A DNA stretch of 64,000 nucleotides from Bacteroidota bacterium (GTDB lineage Bacteria; Bacteroidota; Bacteroidia; Bacteroidales; F082): the NCBI GenBank assembly GCA_018830105.1, contig JAHJTC010000011.1, forward strand, positions 160,180-224,179, given 5' to 3'. Both the position numbers and the translations under genes were made by a program. This document shows positions 55,570-64,000 of this stretch, piece by piece. The stretch's first letter is position 1. Each line of letters opens with the position of its first letter. The notes beneath the pieces were generated by a model. That model searched no databases. It saw only the letters and a program-made list of their open reading frames with translations, and had not been told where the DNA came from.

Positions 55570-55577
55570 TATATTTG
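55570..55577 (+). promoter_or_regulatory. -7 promoter box before the 7TM kinase
   Basis: TATATTTG matches TAnnTTTG, 16 bp before the ATG at 55593. The -33 region is not clear. Confidence 0.4.
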
Positions 55578-55592
55578 TTTAAAATAGATAAC

Positions 55593-57353
55593 ATGGCTAT
55601 GGAGCTAAATATCTTTTCGTTGAGTTTGCTGCTACCCGTCATTGTGTGCACTTTGCTGGGTATTCAGGCGATGAAACCCAGGTATGCAGCAGGTGGTAAG
55701 CTGTTCGCGCTCTTGATGCTGTTAGTGGCAGCATGGTCATTGTCTTACGCCTTGGAACTGGCTTCTACAACTTATGAAGGCATGTTGTTTTGGCTGAAAG
55801 TGGAGTATCTTTTTATCCCATTTGTGTCGTTGGTACTTTTTCTTGTCGTGCAGCAATATGCAGGGCTGGAGTTTAATTTGCGAACGAATCACCTTTTATA
55901 TTTACTTCCAATTCCGGTAGTAACCTCGTTTCTAAGTGTTACAAACGATTTTCATCATTTGTACTATAAGGCAATAAGCATAGACAACTCGGGAGCAATC
56001 CCGCTGCTTTCGCTTGATGTTGCCTTATGGTATTATGTGCATGTGTTTTATTCCTATTTACTGATTATTGCTGCTTCTTTGGTGCTGCTCAGGAAGTTGT
56101 ATTTTCAGCGATCATTATTTCGTAATCAGTTGGCATATATGCTGATAGCTGTTTTGTTTCCTGCGGTTTTTTTAAGCCTTTACCTCACTGGAAGCTTTCC
56201 TTATGACAATATTGATCCAACGCCTTTTGCCTTTACTTTTTCAGGTTTGGCCATGTCGGTGAGCATTCTGCGGTATCGTATGCTTGATTTGATGCCCATT
56301 GCCCGCGAACATGTGTTTACCAGCATGGCCGACGGACTTGTAGTGGTTGACCGAATACAGCGAATAGTGGACGCTAATCCGGAGAGCATGAAAATTTTTG
56401 GCTGGAATAAAATCCCCTACGGACAGGATGTTTCTGATGTGTGGAAAATGCACCCCGAACTTCTGCTAATGCTTAAAAATAGAGATACTGAAAGTATCGA
56501 ACTTGAAGTTGAGAAGCAAGGTAGCCAGATTTATTACTTGGTTTCAAATTCAATAATTCGTAATCACAAAGCGGATGTAGTGGGTGTTTTATTGGTGATT
56601 CACGACATTACCATACGCCAGGTAATGCAGAAAGCCATTCGGTTGAATGAGGAAAAATTGCAGCGTATGAATGCCGAAAAGGATAAGTTATTCGCTGTTA
56701 TTGCACACGATTTGCGCGGTCCACTGGGCGCTTTTGCTGGTCTAACCGAGATGATCATGCAGCAAACCGATGAACTTAGTAATGAAGAAATGAAAGAATT
56801 GACTTCAAGTATGCATCAGTCAGCCAGTGCTTTACATAGTTTGCTCGAAAACTTGCTGTATTGGTCGCGCATGCAACGTGATGACGTGAAAATAGAGCCT
56901 TCAAAAGTTGATGTTGCCTTATTGTTTGATGAGGTACAAGCACTATTCCAGCATGCAATCGATGCCAAAAATTTAGCTGTTCGAAAATCTTTTAACGCCG
57001 CTCCATTTGCCATTGCTGATAAGCAGATGCTTTTAACGGTATTGCGCAATTTGCTTTCGAATGCCATAAAATTTACACAAGCTGGAGGCCGGATTTCTAT
57101 AAGCACTTATGTCAAAGATGCAGCAAACCTGCATATTCAGGTTGCTGATTCGGGAATTGGTATGGATGACGAAATGCTTAACCAGCTTTTTTCTTTTGAA
57201 AAAACAGGACGCCTCGGAACGGAAGGCGAACCCAGCTCAGGCCTTGGCCTTATATTAAGTCGTGAATTTGTTGAACGCATGGGTGGTAAGCTGATGGTGT
57301 CCAGTGTTCCACTACAGGGCAGCGAATTTACTATTGTGCTTCCTTTAGGTTGA
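55593..57353 (+). CDS. Membrane histidine kinase with N-terminal 7TM domain and PAS
   Basis: I use the ATG at 55593 (586 residues); a TTG 18 bp upstream is less likely. About seven hydrophobic helices (residues 5-225: NIFSLSLLLPVIVCTLLGI ... YMLIAVLFPAVFLSLYLTGSF) match the histidine kinase 7TM N-terminal domain. A PAS domain follows (about 235-345), then HisKA with H372 (VIAHDLRGPLGAF) and HATPase (about 460-585, DSGIGMDDEMLNQLF ... SSGLGLILSREF). It is the only membrane-embedded kinase of the cluster and resembles the non-hybrid kinase at 48.8 kb in its core. It is convergent with the PNP gene (19-bp gap). Confidence 0.92.
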   Translation: MAMELNIFSLSLLLPVIVCTLLGIQAMKPRYAAGGKLFALLMLLVAAWSLSYALELASTTYEGMLFWLKVEYLFIPFVSLVLFLVVQQYAGLEFNLRTNHLLYLLPIPVVTSFLSVTNDFHHLYYKAISIDNSGAIPLLSLDVALWYYVHVFYSYLLIIAASLVLLRKLYFQRSLFRNQLAYMLIAVLFPAVFLSLYLTGSFPYDNIDPTPFAFTFSGLAMSVSILRYRMLDLMPIAREHVFTSMADGLVVVDRIQRIVDANPESMKIFGWNKIPYGQDVSDVWKMHPELLLMLKNRDTESIELEVEKQGSQIYYLVSNSIIRNHKADVVGVLLVIHDITIRQVMQKAIRLNEEKLQRMNAEKDKLFAVIAHDLRGPLGAFAGLTEMIMQQTDELSNEEMKELTSSMHQSASALHSLLENLLYWSRMQRDDVKIEPSKVDVALLFDEVQALFQHAIDAKNLAVRKSFNAAPFAIADKQMLLTVLRNLLSNAIKFTQAGGRISISTYVKDAANLHIQVADSGIGMDDEMLNQLFSFEKTGRLGTEGEPSSGLGLILSREFVERMGGKLMVSSVPLQGSEFTIVLPLG

Positions 57354-57372
57354 AAACCAAGGATGTACAAGA

Positions 57373-58188
57373 TTAATTTAAAGTCCTCAAATACTCTTCA
57401 ATCAGTTTTGATAGCTTTTTCTCTGCCACAGAAGCATGTTTTAAGATGTCGCTTAACACGAATGGCTGTAGATCATCTGGATTGCAAATATCTGTGATTA
57501 CAGAAATTGCGGCAACGGGCAAATTCATGTGGTTTGCAACGATTACTTCAGGAACGGTTGACATGCCAACAACATCGGCGCCGGCCATTTTCAAAAAGCG
57601 GTATTCGGCCCTGGTTTCCAAACAAGGGCCAATCCAGGCTGCATAAACACCTTCGTTAAGAGATATGTTTAGCTTTTGGGCTATAGCTTTTAGGCTGTCG
57701 TTCATGTTTTTGTCATAAGGACGGCTCATATCCGGAAATCGTGGGCCAAGTTTATCGATGTTTGCTCCAACCAAAGGATTGGAGGGTAAAAAATTAATAT
57801 GATCATCGATAAGCATAAGCGAGGCGGCTTCAAATTTCGGGTTGAGTGCACCGCAGGCGTTTGAAACAATCAATCGCTCGATGCCAAGCATCTTCATCAC
57901 CCGAACAGGGAAAGTGATCTGTTGCATGGTGTAGCCTTCATAGAAATGAAACCGGCCTTGCATCATCACTACAGGATGTTCGCCAATATGCCCGAAAATC
58001 AATCGCCCATCATGGCCTTCCACTGTGGCTTCAACAAAATGGGGTATTTGTCCGTAGGGGATGCTTGCGTCAATTTTGGTCAGCTTCGCCAAGGCAGAAA
58101 GCCCTGTTCCCAGAATTATGCCCGTGTGGGCTATGAATGTTGTTTTTGATCGGATAAAACTTACTGCTTCTTCAATTTGCTGCATCAT
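57373..58188 (-). CDS. Purine nucleoside phosphorylase
   Basis: PNP splits inosine and guanosine with phosphate into base and ribose-1-phosphate in salvage. The 271-residue protein has the trimeric PNP-I pattern: GIILGTGLSALAKL (phosphate site, about 22-35), the GRFHFYEGY segment (about 82-90), SNACGALNPKFEAASLMLIDDHINF (about 112-136) and the base-binding AWIGPCLETRAEYRFLKMAGADVVGMSTVPE (about 184-214). Length is typical. It is monocistronic as far as I can see. Confidence 0.92.
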   Translation of the reverse strand: MMQQIEEAVSFIRSKTTFIAHTGIILGTGLSALAKLTKIDASIPYGQIPHFVEATVEGHDGRLIFGHIGEHPVVMMQGRFHFYEGYTMQQITFPVRVMKMLGIERLIVSNACGALNPKFEAASLMLIDDHINFLPSNPLVGANIDKLGPRFPDMSRPYDKNMNDSLKAIAQKLNISLNEGVYAAWIGPCLETRAEYRFLKMAGADVVGMSTVPEVIVANHMNLPVAAISVITDICNPDDLQPFVLSDILKHASVAEKKLSKLIEEYLRTLN

Positions 58189-58326
58189 AGTGTTCTAAAT
58201 TTTAAGGCTAAAATAATGTATTTCTGCTTTAAAAGCGGCAAAAAATTTGGCATTTTGAAAGAGACATCTGTGCTGCACCCAAAACAATTTGTCCGTATTG
58301 GCTGTTATGTCATAAAATAGAAATAA

Positions 58327-58845
58327 ATGAAAGTTTCATTTGCGATACTAAGCATGCTGGTGATGATCAGTATTTCCTTGTCGGCACAGTCAACCCAAAA
58401 AAAATCCAATAATGACAATTACCAAATCCCTGAGAATATGATTGAAGATGTGATTCAAAAAACAGAAGCAGAATGGTTAGAAGAACTTGGTCCCGAGAAA
58501 TATAAGATTTTGAGACAATGCAGTACCGAACCACCATTTACTGGTAAATATACCAACCATAAGGCTGATGGAAACTATATCTGCACTGCCTGTGGTAATG
58601 TATTGTTCAGTTCGGATACCAAATACGATTCCGGCTCAGGATGGCCCAGTTTTTTTGCGGCTGTCGAAAAGGGAAAGATTAAAGAAGTGCTTGATACAAA
58701 TTATGGTATGGTGCGCACCGAAATAAAGTGTGCAAAATGTGATGGTCATCTAGGCCATGTATTTCCCGACGGACCTAAGCCATCCGGTTTAAGGTATTGT
58801 GTAAACTCCGCATCGCTGGATTTCATTCCTTCAAAAACGGAATAA
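58327..58845 (+). CDS. msrB: Exported methionine-R-sulfoxide reductase MsrB
   Basis: MsrB reduces methionine-R-sulfoxide. The 172-residue protein has a signal peptide ([21 protein letters not shown]), so it should repair envelope proteins. Zinc cysteines are C86, C89, C135 and C138 (CTAC, CAKC); active cysteine is C158 (RYCVNS) and a candidate resolving cysteine is C65. The GSGWPSFF motif (103-110) is intact. It is next to an oxidoreductase-poor region, so its electron donor is unclear; a periplasmic thioredoxin-like protein is expected. Confidence 0.93.
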   Translation: MKVSFAILSMLVMISISLSAQSTQKKSNNDNYQIPENMIEDVIQKTEAEWLEELGPEKYKILRQCSTEPPFTGKYTNHKADGNYICTACGNVLFSSDTKYDSGSGWPSFFAAVEKGKIKEVLDTNYGMVRTEIKCAKCDGHLGHVFPDGPKPSGLRYCVNSASLDFIPSKTE

Positions 58846-58863
58846 GCGAATCCTGAACCTGAA

Positions 58864-59322
58864 TTATTGCCCTGATAGTTGTTTCAGCTTGATGAGCTTT
58901 CGCTGGATAGCATCAAGGGTGTCGGTTTTGGAAACTGGCAAGCTGAACAGTGCCGCATGCGTGTAAAAATTTTTCTTGTTTTTGGCAGCTGTGCCTGTTA
59001 TGCAGTATTGCTGCCCGATACAGTAAGCCTGAATCACAGCGGTTTCGCTATCTTCAATAACGATTTCTGAGTTACTCCAATCTATTTCGCTAAGTTGATA
59101 AGTCAACGAAAAAAAAGCGATGGAATCCCATTCGGTTACTTTTCCATGAATATTTATGCTACAGCCAATCTTCTCTTTTACTGAAAAGCTGTTGTTGAAT
59201 AAATCGGTGATTTCGTTTATCAGCCTGACTTTTGTAATGGCTGAATTAGAAGTTTGAGCCGTGCTGATTTGATGTCCCAAAACGGCACACAAAAAAATAA
59301 GAGTGATTAGTAACCTATGCAT
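58864..59322 (-). CDS. Exported protein of unknown function
   Basis: The 152-residue protein has a signal peptide ([23 protein letters not shown]) and a small beta-rich body with two cysteines near [14 protein letters not shown] do not recognise the family. It overlaps the upstream AGCS transporter gene by 8 bp, indicating translational coupling in one operon. Confidence 0.6.
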   Translation of the reverse strand: MHRLLITLIFLCAVLGHQISTAQTSNSAITKVRLINEITDLFNNSFSVKEKIGCSINIHGKVTEWDSIAFFSLTYQLSEIDWSNSEIVIEDSETAVIQAYCIGQQYCITGTAAKNKKNFYTHAALFSLPVSKTDTLDAIQRKLIKLKQLSGQ

Positions 59323-60934
59323 CAGGTGTTTTTTTTAGTCTCTTTTTCCAATAGATTTTAAGGTCTTTTTTTACTTCAGGAGCCAGCAAAAACAGCCCAA
59401 GAAGGTTCGGGAAAGCCATGCAAAGTACCATCATATCCGAAAAGTCCATTACAGGACCCAGACTGGCTGCGCTGCCAATTACAATACACAAAAGAAAGAA
59501 ACTGTTAAATATGGTGTTGGTGGGTTTGCGGCTTCCAAAATACCGCTGACTCCAGCTGCCAAACAGGAAATCAAAACTTTTTAATCCATAATAGGACCAG
59601 GAAATCATGGTGCTAAAGGCAAACAGGCTAACAGCAACTAAAAGAACATAAGGAAACCAAGAAATAACGGAGCCATAAGCAGCAGAAGTAAGACTAACGC
59701 CCTGAATGCCGCTGGTATCCTGATAAACGCCAGAAAAAATTATTACCAGCGCTGTCATGGTGCAAATAATTACGGTATCGACAAAGGGCTCTAAAAGTGC
59801 TACAATTCCTTCACTTACAGGTTCTTCTGTTCGTGCGGCTGCATGAGCAATTGAGGCAGAGCCCACACCGGCTTCATTAGAAAAGGCACCACGCTGGAAA
59901 CCAAAGATCAGCACACCAACTACACCGCCTTTCAAAGCATCTGAGTTAAAGGCCCCATCCCAAATCAAGCGTAAAGCATGCCCCGTCTGATCAATGTTCA
60001 ACAGTATGATTACCAGCGATGCAGTAACATAAATTAAGGCCATCAACGGAACGATACGCGAAGTTACCCGTGCAATACTTTTGATGCCGCCAATAATGAC
60101 CAGACCCACAAAAAATGCCATCAGCAAGCCATACCAAAAACCGTAGCCTGATACCTTTGGAAAAAAAATAGCCAATTGCTCAAAAGCCTGATTTGCCTGA
60201 AGCATATTGCCGCCACCAACTGAACCGCCAATAGCCATTATTGAAAAGAGCACAGCCAATGCAATGCCTAAAGGCGCCAAACCCTTTTTCGCTAATCCGT
60301 CTCTTAAATAATACATGGCGCCACCGGAAACCTCGCCCAATGCATTTATTTTGCGGTATTTCAAACCGAGCGTACATTCCGAGAACTTAAGCGACATGCC
60401 CAGAAACCCTGCCATGATCATCCAAATAGTTGCGCCCGGACCACCAATGGAAATTGCAACAGCTACTCCGGCGATGTTTCCAAGTCCGACAGTAGCGGAC
60501 AGGGCTGTAGTGAGTGCTTGAAAATGAGACACTTCACCTTTTGATCCTAAAACATCATGCTTGCCGCTTACCAAACCAATTGCGTGCCTAAAAGCCCTGA
60601 TATTAATAAATCGCAGGTAAAAAGTAAAAAACAAGCCTCCTGCCATCAGCCACAATACAATAAGCTTGAGAGGAGCTTTTACAGGCGCCCCGGTTGCATC
60701 AATCACGGCATTTCCTGACTTATCGTAAACTTGCTGATCATAGAGCCCGACAGCGTGGAGGGGATCCCAAAATAAAACCTCAGAAAGGGTCTCAACAAAA
60801 GGTGTGAAACGCTGATTGATTTGTTGTGAAATTGTGCGCTCTTCTGTTTTAGCAGCTGATTTATCCGAATTTTCATCAGCAAGCAGGCATGAGTGTACTA
60901 AAAGTAGCAGCAACAGAAGTTTTAGTGGCCTCAT
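59315..60934 (-). CDS. Alanine/sodium symporter (AGCS family) with long N-terminus
   Basis: The 539-residue protein has an N-terminal signal-like helix ([21 protein letters not shown]) and an extra segment of about 70 residues before the first transporter helix. The AGCS core has the signatures [24 protein letters not shown] (about 138-161) and [18 protein letters not shown] near 350-367. It should import alanine, glycine or related amino acids with Na+. The upstream AGCS paralogue begins the operon (11-bp gap). Confidence 0.88.
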   Translation of the reverse strand: MRPLKLLLLLLLVHSCLLADENSDKSAAKTEERTISQQINQRFTPFVETLSEVLFWDPLHAVGLYDQQVYDKSGNAVIDATGAPVKAPLKLIVLWLMAGGLFFTFYLRFINIRAFRHAIGLVSGKHDVLGSKGEVSHFQALTTALSATVGLGNIAGVAVAISIGGPGATIWMIMAGFLGMSLKFSECTLGLKYRKINALGEVSGGAMYYLRDGLAKKGLAPLGIALAVLFSIMAIGGSVGGGNMLQANQAFEQLAIFFPKVSGYGFWYGLLMAFFVGLVIIGGIKSIARVTSRIVPLMALIYVTASLVIILLNIDQTGHALRLIWDGAFNSDALKGGVVGVLIFGFQRGAFSNEAGVGSASIAHAAARTEEPVSEGIVALLEPFVDTVIICTMTALVIIFSGVYQDTSGIQGVSLTSAAYGSVISWFPYVLLVAVSLFAFSTMISWSYYGLKSFDFLFGSWSQRYFGSRKPTNTIFNSFFLLCIVIGSAASLGPVMDFSDMMVLCMAFPNLLGLFLLAPEVKKDLKIYWKKRLKKTPDA

Positions 60935-60945
60935 GCTTTTGATGT

Positions 60946-62346
60946 TTACGTGTTTTTCTTAACGGTTTCCATGTGTTTAAAGTAACGTTTTGTTTCGCTT
61001 ACAATCACCGGAGATAGGAGCAGCAAGGCAATAAGGTTCGGAATAGTCATAAAAGTGATTACCATATCCACAAAATGCCAAACGATGTCAAGACCCCAGA
61101 TAGCACCAAAAAACACAAATAAGCCATAAAGGTAGAGATAGGGTTTAACGGCTTTTTCGCCGATAAGGTAAATGGCTGCGCGCGATCCATAATAGGACCA
61201 GCTAATGATCGTAGAAAAAGCAAAAAGTAACAGCCCAAAAGCAATGATGTGTCCACCAAGACCGTCAATTCCAAATCGGTGCAGGCCGATATTCATGGCT
61301 TCAACCGTCATGGCAACGCCCGGCGTATCCAATGTCCAGGCTCCTGTAACAATGATCATCAGGGCTGTCATTGTACAAATGAGAATGGTGTCGATCATAG
61401 GTTCCAGCAGCGCTACAATACCTTCACGCGCCGGATATTTGGTGCGTGCTGCAGCATGTGCAATTGGCGCCGAACCTTGTCCGGCTTCGTTGCTGAATAA
61501 ACCTCGTCTTACACCCCATATCAGGGTCATAATAAATGTGCTGCCAACAAAACCGCCCGCAGCAGCTGTTCCGGTAAATGCATCTCTGACGATCAAAGAA
61601 AAAGCTGCCGGTATTTGTTCATACATGCCTATTAAAACAGCAAATGTTGCCAAAACGTAAACTACAGCCATAAAAGGAACCAACCTGGATGTTACATCTG
61701 CAATGCGTTTTATGCCTCCGATAACTACCAGTAAAACCAAAAATGTAATAAACAGACCCGAGATCCAGGTAGGAATTTCATAACTTGTAAACATGGCATC
61801 CGACATGGAATTTGATTGGGCCATATTTCCTGTTCCCAGCGAGCAAAGTATTGTTGCAGAAGCAAATACAACGGCTAAAATCTTTGCCCATTTCCCAATC
61901 TTATCTTTTAACCCAAACTCCATATAATACATGGGGCCTCCTGAAACAGTGCCATCGCTGTTGAATTTCCGGTATTTTTGTGCGAGTGTAACCTCAGCAT
62001 ATTTCAGCATCATACCCAAAAAGCCCGTAATCCAAATCCAGAAAACTGCTCCCGGCCCTCCCAGATAAATTGCCAAGGCCACGCCAACAATATTTCCTGT
62101 GCCTACAGTAGCAGATAAAGCTGTTGTAAGTGCCTTAAAATGATTCACATCGCCTTGAGCTTCTTTGCTATCATATTTGCCTCTCACAACATTTATGGCA
62201 TGACCTAACTTGGTGATGTTTATAAAACGGAGCTTGAAGGCAAAATAAACTCCCGTTGGAATCAGCATGAGAAGGATGAGATAGCCCCCGATATAATTAT
62301 TGTAACCCTGAATAAGATTGTCAATGGTAGTGAGGAAATTGCCCAT
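60946..62346 (-). CDS. Alanine/sodium symporter (AGCS family)
   Basis: The 466-residue membrane protein has the AGCS signatures [24 protein letters not shown] (about 68-91) and [22 protein letters not shown] near 285-306, and about ten or eleven helices. It lacks the N-terminal extension of its tandem neighbour. The pair probably differ in substrate or in affinity. Likely first gene of the operon with the second AGCS gene and the small exported protein. The 241-bp stretch downstream of the DUF2851 gene (62347-62587) shows no gene. Confidence 0.92.
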   Translation of the reverse strand: MGNFLTTIDNLIQGYNNYIGGYLILLMLIPTGVYFAFKLRFINITKLGHAINVVRGKYDSKEAQGDVNHFKALTTALSATVGTGNIVGVALAIYLGGPGAVFWIWITGFLGMMLKYAEVTLAQKYRKFNSDGTVSGGPMYYMEFGLKDKIGKWAKILAVVFASATILCSLGTGNMAQSNSMSDAMFTSYEIPTWISGLFITFLVLLVVIGGIKRIADVTSRLVPFMAVVYVLATFAVLIGMYEQIPAAFSLIVRDAFTGTAAAGGFVGSTFIMTLIWGVRRGLFSNEAGQGSAPIAHAAARTKYPAREGIVALLEPMIDTILICTMTALMIIVTGAWTLDTPGVAMTVEAMNIGLHRFGIDGLGGHIIAFGLLLFAFSTIISWSYYGSRAAIYLIGEKAVKPYLYLYGLFVFFGAIWGLDIVWHFVDMVITFMTIPNLIALLLLSPVIVSETKRYFKHMETVKKNT

Positions 62347-62587
62347 GAGCCAGGTATTAAATTCTGTTTAAGTTATTGAAGATCTGGTAACTAATAAAAT
62401 TACACTTACTTAGTGCCACAGCAAATTTTAGAAAATTGTTTGCCATTCACAAATAAAAGATGGATTCAATCTCAGCAGAATCATGAATAGCGTTGAACAT
62501 CAAATAGATAGAATAGTAATTTTCATTAAAGTTTTTTTTGGGCATGTTTTAGTGGTGTAGAGAGACTGCTAGCAGGGCATTCAGGTT

Positions 62588-63859
62588 TCAGGAATTTTTC
62601 ATCAGCACATGACCTATTCTACATTCCAAGCAGCGTTTTGGTTTGCAATAGGATTGATACATATAAATCAGGGCTTGTGTTTGAAGGGCATTCGCAGGTT
62701 TCAGGCCGACTTTTTCAAACTTATCGATCAGGCTATTGTTTTCAGGTTCCAGATACTCCAAAAGCATGAGTGCTTTTTCCTGTTGAGCAGTGTCGGCATG
62801 ATATTTTCCATAAGCGAAAAGCATTTGCACAACGGTGTTGATCATTAGTAACCTGATAGCGTCAGAACCGATTTTCTTGGCAGTGTTCCCTGACTGTTTG
62901 TCGAATTGATAATGTGTGGTCCAATAATCAGATGCTTTAAGCTCGAAGACTGTACTGATTTGCTTGTTGTTTTCAGCGCTACGTATTTTTGAAAACAGAC
63001 TTCCATGATGATGAATCAGGGCGGCCAATTGGGCGATTCTAATTGTAGGAAAATTAACAGGTCGCATACGCATGAAGCGCCATTGGCTGGCTTTCATCGT
63101 GGATAAATCGTATTTTGAGGCTAAAAACTGAAATTCTTTTTGCAGTTTATTGGGATAATCATCTTCAAATGCACCATCGAGCAGGCCTGCTACACCAAAA
63201 AGTAATGCCTCTAGCTGAAACAATTGATCCCGATGTTTAAGTAGCACTTTCAGCGGCAGCATCCGGCCCAATTGTTCAAATGCAGTTTGATTTACCTTAA
63301 AACCAAAATTTTTGACAAGCAGCTGATAAAAACAACTTTCCCAGTCGTTATTTAATTGTTGCAACAGCGTGAATATTAGGCTTGTTTTATGCTCCAGCCG
63401 CTCTGCAATCATGCGATCGAGCCACGAAAGCCAGGTAAAACGTTGTACGTCCTTTATCATGTTTTCACATGCTATCCAGCGCTTGCTGTCGATAAAGGCA
63501 CGGTATCGCAAAAGTATGGAAGTGTCGAAAGAATTTTTTATTTCCAGGGTTGGTATAGCCAGCTTGGTGCTGGTGTAGATTTGTTTATCAGCTTCATATA
63601 CAACATGTAAAATCACATTGTCATAAGCTTTGTCAGCGTCATGATGATGTTTGTACCAATCAGAAGCGATTACATGAATTTCTACATTTCCTGCCCATAT
63701 TGTTTCTCCGATTTTTATCCTGGCATTTAAAAAATCAGGACCTGCATCATGGTTTGCTCTGCCGGGATGCAGCACTGTTACGGATTGCTTATCTGTTGTA
63801 AATAGGGTTGGAGCTAATAATTTGTTCTCCCATAAATACAGAATAAAAACTTCTCTCAT
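62588..63859 (-). CDS. DUF2851 family protein
   Basis: The 423-residue protein belongs to a Bacteroidota-centred family (DUF2851): conserved start (MREVFILYLWENKLL), HPGRANHDAGPDFLNARIKIGETIWAGNVEIHVIASDWYKHHHDADKAYDNVILHVVYEAD at about residues 31-90, and a C-terminal CRLGHVL-like CLECRIGHVLMK. The HPG...DAGPDFLNA...GNVEIH pattern resembles the restriction-fold PD-(D/E)XK arrangement (D, then E-x-H), so a nuclease-like role is possible but not established. It stands alone. The last 141 bp of the window (63860-64000) contain its promoter region and a 6-bp inverted repeat (63952-63968), and a possible ATG at 63991 of the next plus-strand gene. Confidence 0.82.
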   Translation of the reverse strand: MREVFILYLWENKLLAPTLFTTDKQSVTVLHPGRANHDAGPDFLNARIKIGETIWAGNVEIHVIASDWYKHHHDADKAYDNVILHVVYEADKQIYTSTKLAIPTLEIKNSFDTSILLRYRAFIDSKRWIACENMIKDVQRFTWLSWLDRMIAERLEHKTSLIFTLLQQLNNDWESCFYQLLVKNFGFKVNQTAFEQLGRMLPLKVLLKHRDQLFQLEALLFGVAGLLDGAFEDDYPNKLQKEFQFLASKYDLSTMKASQWRFMRMRPVNFPTIRIAQLAALIHHHGSLFSKIRSAENNKQISTVFELKASDYWTTHYQFDKQSGNTAKKIGSDAIRLLMINTVVQMLFAYGKYHADTAQQEKALMLLEYLEPENNSLIDKFEKVGLKPANALQTQALIYMYQSYCKPKRCLECRIGHVLMKNS

Positions 63860-64000
63860 ACTTTAGTACATGACAAAAAATATAACCAATTGAATATCAA
63901 CTAAATATGTTAATAACTTTTTGATAACTAATTCGTAAAATACGATTTAAAATACTGGCATTCAGTATCTTGAAAGAAATATTTCGACGTATGACTTCAA

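Noticed and set aside
63952..63968. ATACTG/CAGTAT palindrome near the right edge.
   Set aside because: Six pairs only, and the gene it might control lies outside the window.

Overview
The window looks like a chromosomal segment of a member of the Bacteroidota, most likely an anaerobic or facultative Bacteroidales/Marinilabiliales-like lineage. The clues are: promoters of the Bacteroidota type (TTTG, a spacer of about 18-21, then TAnnTTTG) in front of tRNA, rplM, ompA-like and other genes; no consistent Shine-Dalgarno sequences; a GldA-like ABC ATPase; a T9SS type A C-terminal sorting domain; an OmpA/TPR outer-membrane protein; a FtsZ with a very long linker; and a trimeric electron-bifurcating type [FeFe]-hydrogenase. 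No phage, insertion sequence, CRISPR array or rRNA was seen. The species cannot be named from the sequence alone.

Layout. 1-5.6 kb: end of ftsA, ftsZ, yqeY, then the convergent rplM-rpsI-rpsB-tsf ribosomal operon. 5.8-9.4 kb: gldA-like ATPase, metK behind a SAM-II riboswitch, a YjbR protein and a membrane-anchored thioredoxin. 9.5-17.2 kb: corA, a large OmpA/TPR outer-membrane protein, divergent trmH-like methyltransferase and mutS, tRNA-Gly and tRNA-Leu. 17.3-28.3 kb: transporters (YitT, EamA, sodium/solute symporter), an exported S37 peptidase, a T9SS-sorted Omp28-like protein behind an ECF sigma factor, a TPR/LuxR-type membrane regulator and two small membrane proteins. 28.3-35.6 kb: a tungstate/molybdate uptake set (modE-like regulator, wtpA, wtpB, wtpC) interrupted by an ALDH7-type aldehyde dehydrogenase, an EamA transporter and a secreted C1 peptidase. 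35.9-44.1 kb: rex, hydC, hydB, hydA, a second H-cluster protein with a PAS domain (HydS-like sensor) and a SpoIIE-type phosphatase, all on the plus strand. 44.6-57.4 kb: four large multi-PAS/GAF histidine kinases and a stand-alone receiver. 57.4-64 kb: purine nucleoside phosphorylase, exported MsrB, two AGCS amino acid symporters with a small exported protein, and a DUF2851 protein.

How it fits together. The most integrated part is 35.9-57.4 kb. Rex (an NADH/NAD+ sensor) precedes a bifurcating hydrogenase (HydABC), directly followed by a probable H2/redox-sensing hydrogenase paralogue and a PP2C-type phosphatase, and then by 13 kb of signalling kinases with no DNA-binding output domain of their own. 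I read this as a redox/hydrogen metabolism locus with its own signal chain. The sensor keeps the four H-cluster cysteines but has alanine where the catalytic enzyme has its proton-relay cysteine. The tungstate/molybdate uptake genes next door, divergent from rex, may feed a metal-dependent redox enzyme encoded elsewhere.

Non-coding highlights: a SAM-II aptamer with a possible competing hairpin before metK; a perfect 11-bp inverted repeat over the predicted -33 position of rex; a second 12-bp inverted repeat in the same divergent region; palindromes or hairpins before a small membrane gene, in the rpsI-rpsB gap, in the hydA-hydS gap, immediately before the wtpB start codon and before the third kinase.
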